Source: Comamonas sp. KCTC 72670 (GTDB lineage: Bacteria > Myxococcota > Myxococcia > Myxococcales > Myxococcaceae). From it: a stretch of DNA of 64,000 nucleotides. Position 1 is the first letter of the stretch. Each line of letters begins with the position of its first letter. Positions 35,408 to 45,047 of the stretch are shown in pieces. The DNA lies in assembly GCA_014656495.1 (NCBI GenBank), contig BNCN01000002.1, forward strand, positions 905,166 through 969,165. Reading direction: 5' to 3'. The translations under genes and the position numbers were made by a program. The notes beneath the pieces are model-generated. The model searched no databases, had not been told where the DNA came from, and saw only the letters and a list, made by a program, of their open reading frames with translations.

Positions 35408-36318
35408 CTACGCGGGCGGTGCAATCCCGTTCTCGCGTCCGCGCTCCTCGTAGTCGGGCCAGCCGAAGTGGCCTTCATACTCCTCGACGCACAGCTCCGA
35501 AGTGGCCGAGACGCGCAGGGCCTCGAACTGGCCGCTGGCCCGCAGCTCGAGCAGCGTCACGACGAGCATCTTCCCCAGGTGCTCCTCGAGCTTCGCGTGG
35601 GCCTCGGGTGTGCCCCAGGTCCCCTCCTCGCGGGCCGCGAGTTTCGCGCCATCGAGGTCCACCAGGGGCGGCCTGTGTTCCTTGGTATCGGCCCAGCGCG
35701 GGACGAGGAGCTCCGCGAAGCCGAAATGGGTCATCGCGTTGCCGCGTCCCGGCTCCGACGCGGGGTCGAGGTCGAAGCTCACGCTCAAGGTCCCGTTGTC
35801 GGTGGAGTAGTGGACCTCAGCCGTTGGAGCGGCCGTGCGTCCTGGACCCGGGCGAAGTCCTTCACGGCCTTGGCGATGAACTTCGCGACGCGCTGGCGTT
35901 CCTTGCCCAGGTCCAACGGGGCGACCTTCTTCTTCGGGGGAAGCTGGACGTAGTAGGAGGCGCGGAAGGCACCCTCGGTGCCCTCCCAGGGGGCCAGGGC
36001 GATGAAGGCCTCGGTCTCGTGGCCCCTCGTGTCCTTCAGCACCAGGTCGCACCAGTACGTCGGCTGCGGGTGCAGGCGCTGCGTGCGGAAGATGGACCAC
36101 CGGGGCTGCACGAAGGGCTTCAGCGTCGCGCTCTTGACGCGATAGCCGTTCTTGCCGAGTCCGCAGATGAAGCTGTCGTTCTGGCGGGGAGGGCCGGCCT
36201 CGGGAAAGTCGGGGTGCTCATGCGCTCTCAGTCCGGACCAGTCACACGCATCGAACAGCTCGCGCCAGCGGTCCACGAAGGCGACCGCGCCCGGGGGCGG
36301 GGGAGGAGAGGTCGTCAT
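35408..36318 (-). pseudogene. Hypothetical gene split by a frameshift
   Basis: Two minus-strand frames together make one protein of about 300 residues. 36318 to ~35840 encodes PGAVAFVDRWRELFDACDWS ... KERQRVAKFIAKAVKDFARVQDA. The next frame, from ~35840 to 35408, continues TAAPTAEVHYSTDNGTLSVSFDLD ... HFGWPDYEERGRENG. The second frame has no start codon or ribosome site near the break, and the spurious tails of both frames past the break lack homology-like character. A one-base change near 35840 restores a single frame. Either a true frameshift or an assembly error. Product unrecognised; soluble, no signal. Confidence 0.7.
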
Positions 36319-36502
36319 GCGGCCGCTATAGCGCACCGGCGGCGGGGCTTGGGCGCTTCCTCGTCGCTCGGAGGCATGGCTTCCGGGGTCGTCTTGTTAT
36401 CGGAGTCTGGGCCGCCGCGGCCTGCGTGAGCCGCCTCCCGGCAGGGCTGTTTCGTCTCAGCCTTCACCCCTTTAAAGAGGGAGGCACGGGAGACGGCACG
36501 GC

Positions 36503-36943
36503 ATGGCCCACATCGCGGCACGAGTCCTGGGTGGGGTGTTCGTGGTGGTGGGGCTCTTCGTGACCGTCGCCGTCTGGGGCGGCTACCAGCGTGACCAGCG
36601 CATCGTCCGAGAGGGCCGGGTCGCGGAAGGCACGGTGGTGAAGAAGCAGTTCGTCGCGGGCACGGATGACAGCGACTACGTGCTCATCTACGCCTTCACC
36701 CCCGCGGATGGCACCGAGCGGCTGGAGCACCGGCGGAACATCTCCTCGGCGCTGTGGAAGCGGTTGCGCGTGGGAGACCGCATCCAGGTGCTTCATGGCC
36801 CCAGCGACCCGCGCCGCAGCTTCCCGGAGGGGCAAGGGGTGACGACACCGGGAATGGCCCTGTTCATCAGCGCTATCGCGGTCTTCCACATCTTCCTCGG
36901 GGGGCTGGTGCTCTTCGCGAAGGCGGCGCCGGAGGACGCATAG
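36503..36943 (+). CDS. DUF3592 membrane protein
   Basis: A 146-residue protein with an N-terminal transmembrane helix (ARVLGGVFVVVGLFVTVAVWG). An extracytoplasmic DUF3592 domain follows (EGRVAEGTVVKKQFV ... YVLIYAFTPADGTERLEHRRNISSALWKRLRVGDRIQVLHGPSDPRRSF), then a C-terminal helix (MALFISAIAVFHIFLGGLVLF). It is a shorter relative of the protein at 11101. Family function unknown. Convergent with the RHS gene across a strong hairpin. Confidence 0.8.
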   Translation: MAHIAARVLGGVFVVVGLFVTVAVWGGYQRDQRIVREGRVAEGTVVKKQFVAGTDDSDYVLIYAFTPADGTERLEHRRNISSALWKRLRVGDRIQVLHGPSDPRRSFPEGQGVTTPGMALFISAIAVFHIFLGGLVLFAKAAPEDA

Positions 36944-36992
36944 GCGCCGCGGCGTCACGCGAGGAGCGCGGTTGGAGAAATCGTGAGGGGGA

Positions 36993-37025
36993 GGGGCCGC
37001 CCGAAGATGAAACCCGGGCGGCCCC
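36993..37025. terminator. Bidirectional terminator hairpin
   Basis: Perfect 11-base stem GGGGCCGCCCG/CGGGCGGCCCC with an 11-base loop between the convergent DUF3592 and RHS genes; it ends seven bases from the RHS stop. Confidence 0.75.
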
Positions 37026-37031
37026 CTGTAC

Positions 37032-40000
37032 TCAATTCGTTCGCATCAGGAAGAAGTGGTCGAAGCGCTTCCAGCCCATGTCCATTCGAAGGGGGGCCTG
37101 GCCATCGAAGAAGAAGGCCTTGCCGCGGAAGTTGATGACATTGAAGACATGTCCCTTCCCCTCGCTGCCCGCGAACCTCCCGCCCACGATTCCGCGACTG
37201 CCCGGGCCCCAGCTCTCCACCAGATTCTGGATGGCCCTTCTCCCCGCGATGCTTTCGAAGCTGCCGCCGAACTCCGCCTCGAGGACCGTGAGCGGAGCCG
37301 GACCACTCCAGGGGGCGACGCGTGGGCTTCCCGCGAGGGTGGACTCGACCGCGGCCGCCGTCTTCGTGCAGTTCGACGTGCAGAACGTCGGGTTGACCCG
37401 GTCGGCGCCCTTGAAGTGCAAGTACTGCCTGAAGTCCGCGACGAGGTCGGGCTTGGGCGGCCCGACGATGGAGGTCGGCTGCGGAGCGACGATCATCCCG
37501 ATGATGCCGGTGAGGGAGCCCACCGCGTAGTAGTAGGTGTCGCCTCCGGACGTGATGCCCCAGGACGCGCGCATCTGCTGCGTGCAGCCCGGGCACCAGA
37601 AGATGATGGCGTCACCGAACCCCTGTCCGAAGCTCGACCAGCGGTCGTAGACCGCGTTCTCCATGGCGGAGACCTGTGCAACGCCCTCCGTCGTATTGCT
37701 GAGCTGGTCCGCCACCTGCGCGACCGTGAACCCGCGCGCGGCGAGCGAGTCGTAGTCGAATGAGGAGCCCATCCAGATGCCCGTCACGAGCTGGGCGGAC
37801 ACCTTCAGGAACCCCCCGGCCTGCGTCTGGGGGGCCATGGGCGCCTGGGTGAAGGACGCGACGGAGGCGACGTTGCGGATGGTCGCCGCGGGGGCCGCGG
37901 AGCCGCCGGACGCGCCCGTGTTGGGGAAGTACAGGCTGGGGTCGTTGATGGCGCTGGGGCCGCCCCCGCCGCCAGGCTGTCCCGGGAAGCCGCCCCCGCC
38001 CCCCCGGCATTCCTGGCCAATGCACCCCGAGTCCAGGCCCGAGGGGTCCGCCCGGTTCACCGGGTCGTTCATCGCGAACCCGTAGGGGTTCGTGGTGGCC
38101 GCGGTGCGCGGGATGACGAGCGGGTCGCGGCTGAGGAAGCGGCCGATGACCGGGTCGTAGAGTCGCGCGCCCAGGTGGACGAGGCCCAGCCCCTCCAGCA
38201 CTTCGCCGCTGTTCCATTGGTCGCTGGAATAGAGCTTCGCCCCAGGATACCCCTGGGAGCCGCTGGACCGCGGCTCACCGAAGGGCGCGTACTCCACGTC
38301 CTGGAAGAACCGCCCCTTCGCGTCCACGGTGTAGCGCGCGCCGCGGAGCTCTCCGAAGGGGAAGACCCAGTCTTCCTTCGCCCCTCTGCGGGTGGCGATG
38401 ACGCCGCCTGGCCCGGGGATGTGGCGCGTGAGCACCTGCGTGAGCCTGCCGTTGCTGGCCTGCTCCTTGAGTTCCAGCAGGTCGCCGAACCCCCACGTGT
38501 GCCGGGCGTCCTTGTCGGGCGTGCGCAGGTCCAGCTCCCGCAGCACGTTCATGGCCCCGTAGCGGAAGTTGGCCGACGAGGTCCCGTGGATGACGGCGCG
38601 CACGTTGCCCGAAGGGAAGTAGTCGACCCGCCGTGTCCCCGAGCGCGTGGGCTGCCGGTGGATGTTGCCGAGGCTGTCATGGGTGACGTTGCACGTGGTT
38701 CCGCCCAGGCCTCCGTTGCCATAGCCGATGCGGCAGAGCCGGTCGCGGTCCCCGCTGGCGTAGCTCATCGCGGCGTCGGCGGTGCTCAGCGTGTCGGTCT
38801 GCGTGAGCACGTTGCCCAGGGCGTCGTAGGTGTAGCTCCAGTCCGCCAGGGGCGTGGTGCCTTGCAGCCGCGTCTTGGAGGTCGCGAGCCGGCCCAGCGC
38901 GTCGTAGGTGAGGTCCGTCCTCACGTCGTTCGCGGTGCCGTCGCTGACCTCCGTGCGCCTCCGCTCGCGGCCCATCAGGTCGCGGTGGGTGATGTTGAGC
39001 GCGCGGGAGCCGAGGCTGGTGGCGACCGTCGTGCTGAGCGGCAACCGGCGGCCCGTGGTGGCGTAGTCGCCCACGAATTCCGCCACGCCTCCGTGGACGG
39101 CCCCGTGGACCTGACCGACGGCGTTGATGGACGTGGCGAGGTAGAGCTCCTTGCTGCTCTTGGCGTCCTCGTACTTGATGTACGTGAGGCGCTGGGCCGT
39201 GTCGTAGGCGTACCAGACCGTCTCCTCGGCGTAGTCGGTGTCCGGGAGGTAGCGCGTGAGCGTGTCCAACGCGCCGTCGGCGCGCAGGGTGGTCCGCTCC
39301 ACGTAGGGCGTGCCCGCCGCGTCCGTGTAGACATACGCGTTGGGACGGCCGAGGGCGTCGTAGCTGTAGAAGACCTCGCCCAGCGAGGACTGCGTGCGCG
39401 CCAGCCGGCCCAATACATTCGTCGGCGTGACGAGCGGCGTGGGACTGGCGCCGACGTCATGGAAGTAGTCGTAGGCGGTGTCCGGCACCGTCACGCCCAG
39501 GATGCGGTCCTCGGAGTGGGTGACCCGGCCCAGCGCGTCGTACTGCATCACCCGGCTGCGCGGGCCCGAGGGGGAGACCACGGACTCGGTCCAGCCGACC
39601 TCCTTCAGCTCGCCCCAGGTGCTGTAGTGCAAGGTCCTGACGGCGGTGTCGGGCTCCTGCCACGTGAGCTGCTGCCCGAAGGAGTCGTAGGTCCACGACC
39701 ACGTCACCGGCCCGGTGAGGTTCACCGGATCCAGGTAGCGGGTCATGCCCGTCATGTGCCCCAGCCTGTCGAAGGTGAAGGCGGCGTGCTCCAGCGGAGC
39801 GCCGGACTGGGTCGTGGTGCGCGACAGCAGGCGGCCCGCGCCCGTCATCGTGGCGGTGCGCACCACGTTCTGATGGGGCGACGAGGTGGCGTAGGAGTCC
39901 GCGTCGCGGAAGCTCACCTGCTCCTGGTGGTTCGCGAAGGTGCGCGTGTAGCAGCGGGGGAGGCGTTCGGTGGCGGCGTCCGGGACGGTGGTGTAGGCCT

Positions 40001-43000
40001 GGGGGCCGCTGCCCCGGATGGAGCACGACGGCGTGCCATCGTGGTTGAAGAAGTAGCTGGTGCCGTAGGCGGTGCTGGCGCTCTGGGATGCGGGGTAGGG
40101 GTCCGCCTCGAACACCACGCGTCCCAGGCCGTCGTACGTCCGCGCGCCGGAGATCATCACCTCGGTGCCGTAGTCGCTGCCCAGCGGAGATTCGGTGCGG
40201 CGCGGCCGCGCCAGTTCGTCCAGGAAGGTCGTCTGAACGTTGCCGGCGACTTCGACCTCCTGGCCCGGTTTGACGGGGTCGCTCAAGCCCTTCTCCACCA
40301 CGCGGCGGCCCAGGGGGTCCGCGCCGGTGAAGCCCAGGTAGGCCCGGGTGGACAGCACGCCCTGGAGCTCGCCCGGAGGCGTCACCAGGGTGCGCACCGG
40401 GCGCCCGTAGCCGTCCACCTCGACGTCATGGCGCGTCTGGTTGGGGTCCGTCACGGCCACCGTCTCGGAGGTGAGCGGATCTCGCTGATATGTGGTGGAG
40501 AGCGTCGGCAGGCCGGGGGACTCCACGCGAAGCTCCGTCAGCCCCAGCCCGAAGTCGTCATAGAAGAGCTTCACGGTGCGCGCGGCGCCGTCCTCGCGCA
40601 CACGGTGGACGGAGGCGAGGTTGCCGGCGGAGTCGTAGCCAGCGGTGAACTCGAGCACCGTGCCCAGGACCGTGCCCGAGGCGTCGCGCCGGTCCCTGCG
40701 GTGCGTGGTGGCTCGGCCCACGGAGACGCTTCCCTCCGCCAGCCCGTCATACGTCCAGGACTCGGAGGCATACGTCACGAAGGGCGCCTTGTCGCACGTC
40801 CAGACGCGCCGGCTCATGGGCGCCAGCAGCACCCGGGGGGCCATGCCCGTGCCGGTGGGCGTGGCGTACAGCGTCTCCTCGCAGAGGTCGTCGTCTCCGC
40901 GGTAGACGTCGTTGGAGTGCTTGACGTTGAGGACGCGGCCCAGGTCGTCCACGGAGGTCACCTCCGAGCGCGTGGCCACGTGGGCGGTGGACGGCGGCGG
41001 GGTGCCGCGCCAGGCGTGGGTGCTGCGCGTGTACTGGAAGCCCCGCGCGCGGCAGGCGTCATAGGCGGAGCTGGAACCGGCGGACTGGAGGACCGAGGCC
41101 GCGAAGTCGTGCGGGAAGGCCATCTCCACGCAGTCCAGGGACGTGTTGGTGGTGCCGGTGGGCGCGGGCTCCTCGAAGAGCTTCGTTCCCCACTCCGTGC
41201 GCGTCGCCTTCAGGCGGCGGGCATAGGTGTTGAGGTCGGTGGCCAGGAGCGCCCAGGGGTCCAGGCCCGGGCTGGTGACGGTGGTGACGTCGCGCACCCG
41301 GCCCGCCTGGAGGTAGCGCGCGAAGCGCACGGGCTTGGACGTGTTGTCGAAGGCGGGCCGCGGGTACGTGTCGGTGATGGTGGCGTGGCCATCACTCTTG
41401 CCGTGAGCGGTGACGGTGGTCATGGCCACCGAGCGCTGGTAGCCGGGCAGGATGAAGGCGTGGAGCGAGGAGTCGTAGACGAGCTCCGCGCCGCCGTAGG
41501 CGTAGCGCGTCTCCGCCAGCGTGCCGCCCAGGCCCCGGCTGCCCACCGTCGTCACGGAGGAGACGACAATCTCCGGGAAGGGCACCTGGTGCTTCGTGGT
41601 GCCGTCCTCCTTGGCGGAGCGGTAGCCCACGGTGGTGAGCGCGCCGTAGCCGTTGTCCACCTGGATGATGCGCCCGGCCTCGGGCTTTCCGGGGCGCGTC
41701 CCGCCGGAGAGCTCGTAGACGTCCAACTGCGCGCCGTTGAGCCGCACCACCTCCGGTTTGCCGTCGCCGTTGAGGTCGTACAGGCCACCCACGGTGAGGG
41801 ACGTCCGCCCGTCGCAGCGCTCCGTCTGGCTGGAGAGCGTGAAGCTGGAGCCCGCCACGTCGATGGGGACAGGGGGCGCGAAGCCCACGCCGGTGCCCAC
41901 CGCCACGGACCATGGCGCGGTGTCGTTCGAGACGTAGTCTGGGATGCCGTCGCCGGTCAGGTCGCGGAGGCCGGTGCTCATTCGGGAGGAGAAAGGGGTG
42001 GCGGCCGGAGGCGCCGGGTTCGGCTCGGTGCAGATGCGCTGCTGAGCGTTCTCCTGCACGGAGAGGTAGCCCGGTGCGGGCAGGGTCAGCGTGGCGCTGG
42101 AGAAGCCGCTGCCGGTGCCCAGTGTCACCGTGGCGCCCTCCACCCTGTCGAGCAGGCCGTCGCCGTTGACGTCCTTCAGGTCGCAGTTCACCCGCTGCGA
42201 GTGGTTGTTCGTCGTCCACAGCGCGACGCCGCAGGGGCTCTTCATGAGGGACACGGCGGAGGAGAAGGGGTCTGTCCCTTCGTCGATGAACAGCCCCCGG
42301 AGGTTGTAGACGGCCAGCACCTCGTTCCCGAGGTCGTCACGGGGACGCACCCTGAAGGCGAAGTCGCCGTAGACGACCTGGCCGCCGAAGCTGCCTGTGT
42401 ATTCCGGCACGGGCACCACGGTCTCCACGGGCGAGGAGTTGAAGACGAGGTCCGGGAAGCCGTCACCGTTGATGTCCGTCACCTCCCACTCGGTGAACGT
42501 CTTCTCGGGGTCCGCGTGCATCACCGTGCCCAGGGGGACGGGGCCGCAGGATGCGCCCGTATTGGGGGACCACTGGTGCGTCTGGTCGTTCCACACCCAG
42601 CACAGGCGCACCGAGCGGTCGCGGCCACTGATGCGGCTGGACAGGGGCAGCCGGCCGCCGGGCAGGTCGTGTCCCAGGTGGGTGAGCAGGGCGCTCATCG
42701 CGGCGATGGAGTACGAGCGGCGCACCCACGTCACGCCCGTGGCGCCCGTGCCCGGCGTGTTGAGGTAGATGACCCACCGGCCCGGGGTCTCCGCGGCGTC
42801 GACCAGGTCGAGCCGGCCGTCGCCGTTGACGTCCATGAACTGGCGCCACACGCGGTCCTTGCTGGTGGCGCCGACGTCGTTGGGGAACCGCACCGCGGTG
42901 GCGGCGCGCGTCTCGAAGGGACCGGAGGTGAAGGTGGTGTCCTGGAGCTGCGCGTTGATGGTGCCCAGGGTGGTGGCGCCCGAGGCGGTGGGCCGGTTGA

Positions 43001-44225
43001 GGGCGACCCAGAGCTTGCCGCCCTGGGTGTAGACGAGGTCGGGCAGGCCATCACCCGTGACGTCGGTGAGGCTCTGCCGGGTGGTGGCGCCGATTTCCGA
43101 GCCGGGCGGGCTGAAGGTGTCATCGCGCCCGGTGCTGGAGATCCGGGTGGCATCCGCGCCGGTGGGCATGGGGATGGAGGCCGTCTTCGCGTAGGTGAGC
43201 CTGCCGCCCGTGGTGGCGCTGCCGTAGGTGTATGACGCGATGGGCAGCGGGATGGCCTGCTCCGGTGTGCCCTGGCGCCCCCGCATCGTCACGGCGCTCA
43301 GCCGGGGCTGCTGCGTGTCCGCGTCAGTTCCATACGTGAAGGCATAGGTGCGCAGCGTCTCGGTGGTACTGGCGCAGGTGGCGCGGCTGGAGACGTCCAG
43401 GGTGCTCAGCGTCCGCGCGCGCGTCAGCACGCGGTCGCCCAATAGGGACAGCGACAGGGTGGGCCCCAGCGCGCCGTAATGGAGGGTGACCTCGTTCTTG
43501 AAGCAGGTGGCGGACGGGTGCTTGTTGTAGAGGAGCTGCCGCAGGTCGATGGTCAGCCCCAGGCTCCCACCGGGAACGGGCGCGCGGGAGATGTTGTAGG
43601 TGAGCTGGACGGCGGTGTTGTCCGGGCCGGTGATGGACGTCAGCAGCCAGAGGTTCGTCCCCTCGAGCCCGGTCAGCGCGGTGAAGGTCCAGGTCCGCCC
43701 GTCGCCGTCGTGCATCACCCAGGTGCCGGCCTGCTCCTGGAGGAGGAGGTCGGGTGCGTTGTAGCGCGGCACCCAGTGCACCACCTGCGGCGGCCCCGCG
43801 GACACCTGCCGGGGCACCAGGTCCATCACCTGGCCCTGGAGGAAGAGGGTGACCTGTTCACGCGCGGCGGGGGCGATGTTGGTGCTGCTGCCCACCCGTG
43901 GCTTGCGGTGGGCGAACGACAAGTCCCGGCGGATGTAGGAGAGCGGGATGTCCCAGCCCAGGCCCACCGCGCCCACGCCCCGCGTGCCGGAGCTGATGGA
44001 GATGGGCACGGGCAGCCCGCCTCTCGAGGCCGGCAGCTCCAGCGGAATGGAGGCGGAGTAGCCGCCGGAGGCGTTGACCGCTCCGGGCGAGGTGCCCGTG
44101 TCGGAGGCGCGGCCTCCATAGTGGCCACCGGTGGGCGCCAACTGCGCCACGCCCGGACGCGACCACAGTCCCAGGACCAGTCCCATGGCCAATCCCAGCC
44201 ATGGGCTCGAGGACATCCTCTTCAT
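37032..44225 (-). CDS. Secreted SpvB/VCBS/RHS giant protein with papain-fold toxin-like tip
   Basis: A 2,397-residue protein. A Sec signal lies at residues ~5-27 (WLGLAMGLVLGLWSRPGVAQ). About 40-110 is an SpvB/TcaB-like N-domain (SGGYSASIPLELPASRGGLPVPI). About 380-1000 has many FG-GAP/VCBS repeats (DVNGDGRLDLVD, DINGDGFPDLVFN). About 1150-1960 has YD/RHS repeats. The RHS core GARLYDPVIGRFLSRDPL..DPSGL ends near 2062. The variable tip of ~335 residues has a Gly-rich linker, a hydrophobic segment (YYYAVGSLTGIIGMIVAP) and a C-terminal domain with Cys2286 (SNCTKTA), His2359 (GHVFNVIN) and Asp2374 (FFFDGQ), the order and spacing of papain-fold polymorphic toxins. Enclosed delivery and tip release are family knowledge; toxicity is inferred. 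No immunity gene lies downstream on its strand. Confidence 0.9.
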   Translation of the reverse strand: MKRMSSSPWLGLAMGLVLGLWSRPGVAQLAPTGGHYGGRASDTGTSPGAVNASGGYSASIPLELPASRGGLPVPISISSGTRGVGAVGLGWDIPLSYIRRDLSFAHRKPRVGSSTNIAPAAREQVTLFLQGQVMDLVPRQVSAGPPQVVHWVPRYNAPDLLLQEQAGTWVMHDGDGRTWTFTALTGLEGTNLWLLTSITGPDNTAVQLTYNISRAPVPGGSLGLTIDLRQLLYNKHPSATCFKNEVTLHYGALGPTLSLSLLGDRVLTRARTLSTLDVSSRATCASTTETLRTYAFTYGTDADTQQPRLSAVTMRGRQGTPEQAIPLPIASYTYGSATTGGRLTYAKTASIPMPTGADATRISSTGRDDTFSPPGSEIGATTRQSLTDVTGDGLPDLVYTQGGKLWVALNRPTASGATTLGTINAQLQDTTFTSGPFETRAATAVRFPNDVGATSKDRVWRQFMDVNGDGRLDLVDAAETPGRWVIYLNTPGTGATGVTWVRRSYSIAAMSALLTHLGHDLPGGRLPLSSRISGRDRSVRLCWVWNDQTHQWSPNTGASCGPVPLGTVMHADPEKTFTEWEVTDINGDGFPDLVFNSSPVETVVPVPEYTGSFGGQVVYGDFAFRVRPRDDLGNEVLAVYNLRGLFIDEGTDPFSSAVSLMKSPCGVALWTTNNHSQRVNCDLKDVNGDGLLDRVEGATVTLGTGSGFSSATLTLPAPGYLSVQENAQQRICTEPNPAPPAATPFSSRMSTGLRDLTGDGIPDYVSNDTAPWSVAVGTGVGFAPPVPIDVAGSSFTLSSQTERCDGRTSLTVGGLYDLNGDGKPEVVRLNGAQLDVYELSGGTRPGKPEAGRIIQVDNGYGALTTVGYRSAKEDGTTKHQVPFPEIVVSSVTTVGSRGLGGTLAETRYAYGGAELVYDSSLHAFILPGYQRSVAMTTVTAHGKSDGHATITDTYPRPAFDNTSKPVRFARYLQAGRVRDVTTVTSPGLDPWALLATDLNTYARRLKATRTEWGTKLFEEPAPTGTTNTSLDCVEMAFPHDFAASVLQSAGSSSAYDACRARGFQYTRSTHAWRGTPPPSTAHVATRSEVTSVDDLGRVLNVKHSNDVYRGDDDLCEETLYATPTGTGMAPRVLLAPMSRRVWTCDKAPFVTYASESWTYDGLAEGSVSVGRATTHRRDRRDASGTVLGTVLEFTAGYDSAGNLASVHRVREDGAARTVKLFYDDFGLGLTELRVESPGLPTLSTTYQRDPLTSETVAVTDPNQTRHDVEVDGYGRPVRTLVTPPGELQGVLSTRAYLGFTGADPLGRRVVEKGLSDPVKPGQEVEVAGNVQTTFLDELARPRRTESPLGSDYGTEVMISGARTYDGLGRVVFEADPYPASQSASTAYGTSYFFNHDGTPSCSIRGSGPQAYTTVPDAATERLPRCYTRTFANHQEQVSFRDADSYATSSPHQNVVRTATMTGAGRLLSRTTTQSGAPLEHAAFTFDRLGHMTGMTRYLDPVNLTGPVTWSWTYDSFGQQLTWQEPDTAVRTLHYSTWGELKEVGWTESVVSPSGPRSRVMQYDALGRVTHSEDRILGVTVPDTAYDYFHDVGASPTPLVTPTNVLGRLARTQSSLGEVFYSYDALGRPNAYVYTDAAGTPYVERTTLRADGALDTLTRYLPDTDYAEETVWYAYDTAQRLTYIKYEDAKSSKELYLATSINAVGQVHGAVHGGVAEFVGDYATTGRRLPLSTTVATSLGSRALNITHRDLMGRERRRTEVSDGTANDVRTDLTYDALGRLATSKTRLQGTTPLADWSYTYDALGNVLTQTDTLSTADAAMSYASGDRDRLCRIGYGNGGLGGTTCNVTHDSLGNIHRQPTRSGTRRVDYFPSGNVRAVIHGTSSANFRYGAMNVLRELDLRTPDKDARHTWGFGDLLELKEQASNGRLTQVLTRHIPGPGGVIATRRGAKEDWVFPFGELRGARYTVDAKGRFFQDVEYAPFGEPRSSGSQGYPGAKLYSSDQWNSGEVLEGLGLVHLGARLYDPVIGRFLSRDPLVIPRTAATTNPYGFAMNDPVNRADPSGLDSGCIGQECRGGGGGFPGQPGGGGGPSAINDPSLYFPNTGASGGSAAPAATIRNVASVASFTQAPMAPQTQAGGFLKVSAQLVTGIWMGSSFDYDSLAARGFTVAQVADQLSNTTEGVAQVSAMENAVYDRWSSFGQGFGDAIIFWCPGCTQQMRASWGITSGGDTYYYAVGSLTGIIGMIVAPQPTSIVGPPKPDLVADFRQYLHFKGADRVNPTFCTSNCTKTAAAVESTLAGSPRVAPWSGPAPLTVLEAEFGGSFESIAGRRAIQNLVESWGPGSRGIVGGRFAGSEGKGHVFNVINFRGKAFFFDGQAPLRMDMGWKRFDHFFLMRTN

Positions 44226-44498
44226 GTGTGTACCCCCTCAGGTACGGCGCTGCGTGTTCGCCGTGGACCGGCGACCCCATGGGGGCTGAGTACAGTAAAA
44301 TCTGATTATATTGAAGTCCCCGGTGCGGGGTCACGGGGTTTGCCTATAACCTGTGCGAGGATTCGGCCCGGTTTGAGGGATACCTCGGGCAGAATGCGTC
44401 AACAGGCCCTCCCTGTGACGCGCTGCTCCGGAGCAGAGAGACTTCGATTCACTTCATCTGCGGTGCATGCGCCAAGAACGCGGCGGAGTTGAAAAACG
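44226..44498. promoter_or_regulatory. Divergent promoter region of the RHS locus
   Basis: About 270 bases, clearly more AT-rich than the flanks. On the minus strand, TATAAT at 44305-44310 is a good -10 candidate for the RHS gene, about 80 bases before its start. A GTCCCCGG-type hairpin follows at ~44316-44330. Possible signals for the rightward genes (TATAAC at 44343-44348) are weaker. Confidence 0.5.
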
Positions 44499-44918
44499 AT
44501 GGAAGCGCACGAAACCAACGTCTCTCAATCATCCTTCACCTTGGGGAGTGGAGAGTGGCTTTCTCGCCTGAGGATGCCTGGTCGTCATTGCCTTGAACTT
44601 GTGGTCAGTGGGACTGCGTCGGGACCTGACCTTGAGTGCATCGCGTACCTGAACGCAGAAGTTCTTCCTCGTCTGAGCGTCCTGGTGGAAACGGCACACC
44701 GCCATCTCGATGAGTATGTGGACCGGCAGAAGCTTTTCAATGGAGCTTCGTGGTGGCTGGAGTCGGTCCGGGTCGAGCGCGGTGAAGACAGCCGCCACAA
44801 GCTGACGCTTGAACTCTGTATCGAAGAAGACCCGTACGGCTACTGGACGGTAGGCTTCACCTACCTCGACTACTGGAACAAGTTCTGGCCCAGTTCCTTC
44901 ACCCGCCTCCAGCAGTGA
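44499..44918 (+). CDS. Small hypothetical protein, candidate immunity protein
   Basis: A 139-residue soluble acidic protein with no signal. It has a beta-rich first half (SFTLGSGEWLSRLRMPGRHCLELVVSG) and an aromatic C-terminus (EEDPYGYWTVGFTYLDYWNKFWPSSF), a make-up common among single-domain immunity proteins of polymorphic toxins. Base composition is lower in GC than the RHS gene and third-position bias is weaker, suggesting recent acquisition. It is divergent from the RHS gene and followed by a HEAT-repeat gene on the same strand. No family assigned; the immunity role is inference from size, composition and position. Confidence 0.65.
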   Translation: MEAHETNVSQSSFTLGSGEWLSRLRMPGRHCLELVVSGTASGPDLECIAYLNAEVLPRLSVLVETAHRHLDEYVDRQKLFNGASWWLESVRVERGEDSRHKLTLELCIEEDPYGYWTVGFTYLDYWNKFWPSSFTRLQQ

Positions 44919-45047
44919 TTCTCCAGAGCGGGCAGGCAGGTGTGCCCAATCCCTGGGATGGGGATTTCCGCAGGACCCACCGACAGTTCCGCGCTTGGCG
45001 TTGCGATTCGTTGGAATGAGCGCTCGGGAAGCCACAGGATTCCAAGG

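Noticed and set aside
38175..43235. A 1,686-codon open frame antisense to the RHS gene
   Set aside because: Strong third-position GC bias of the RHS gene removes stops from the opposite strand. The product is low-complexity (Ala/Arg/Gly/Val) without domains.
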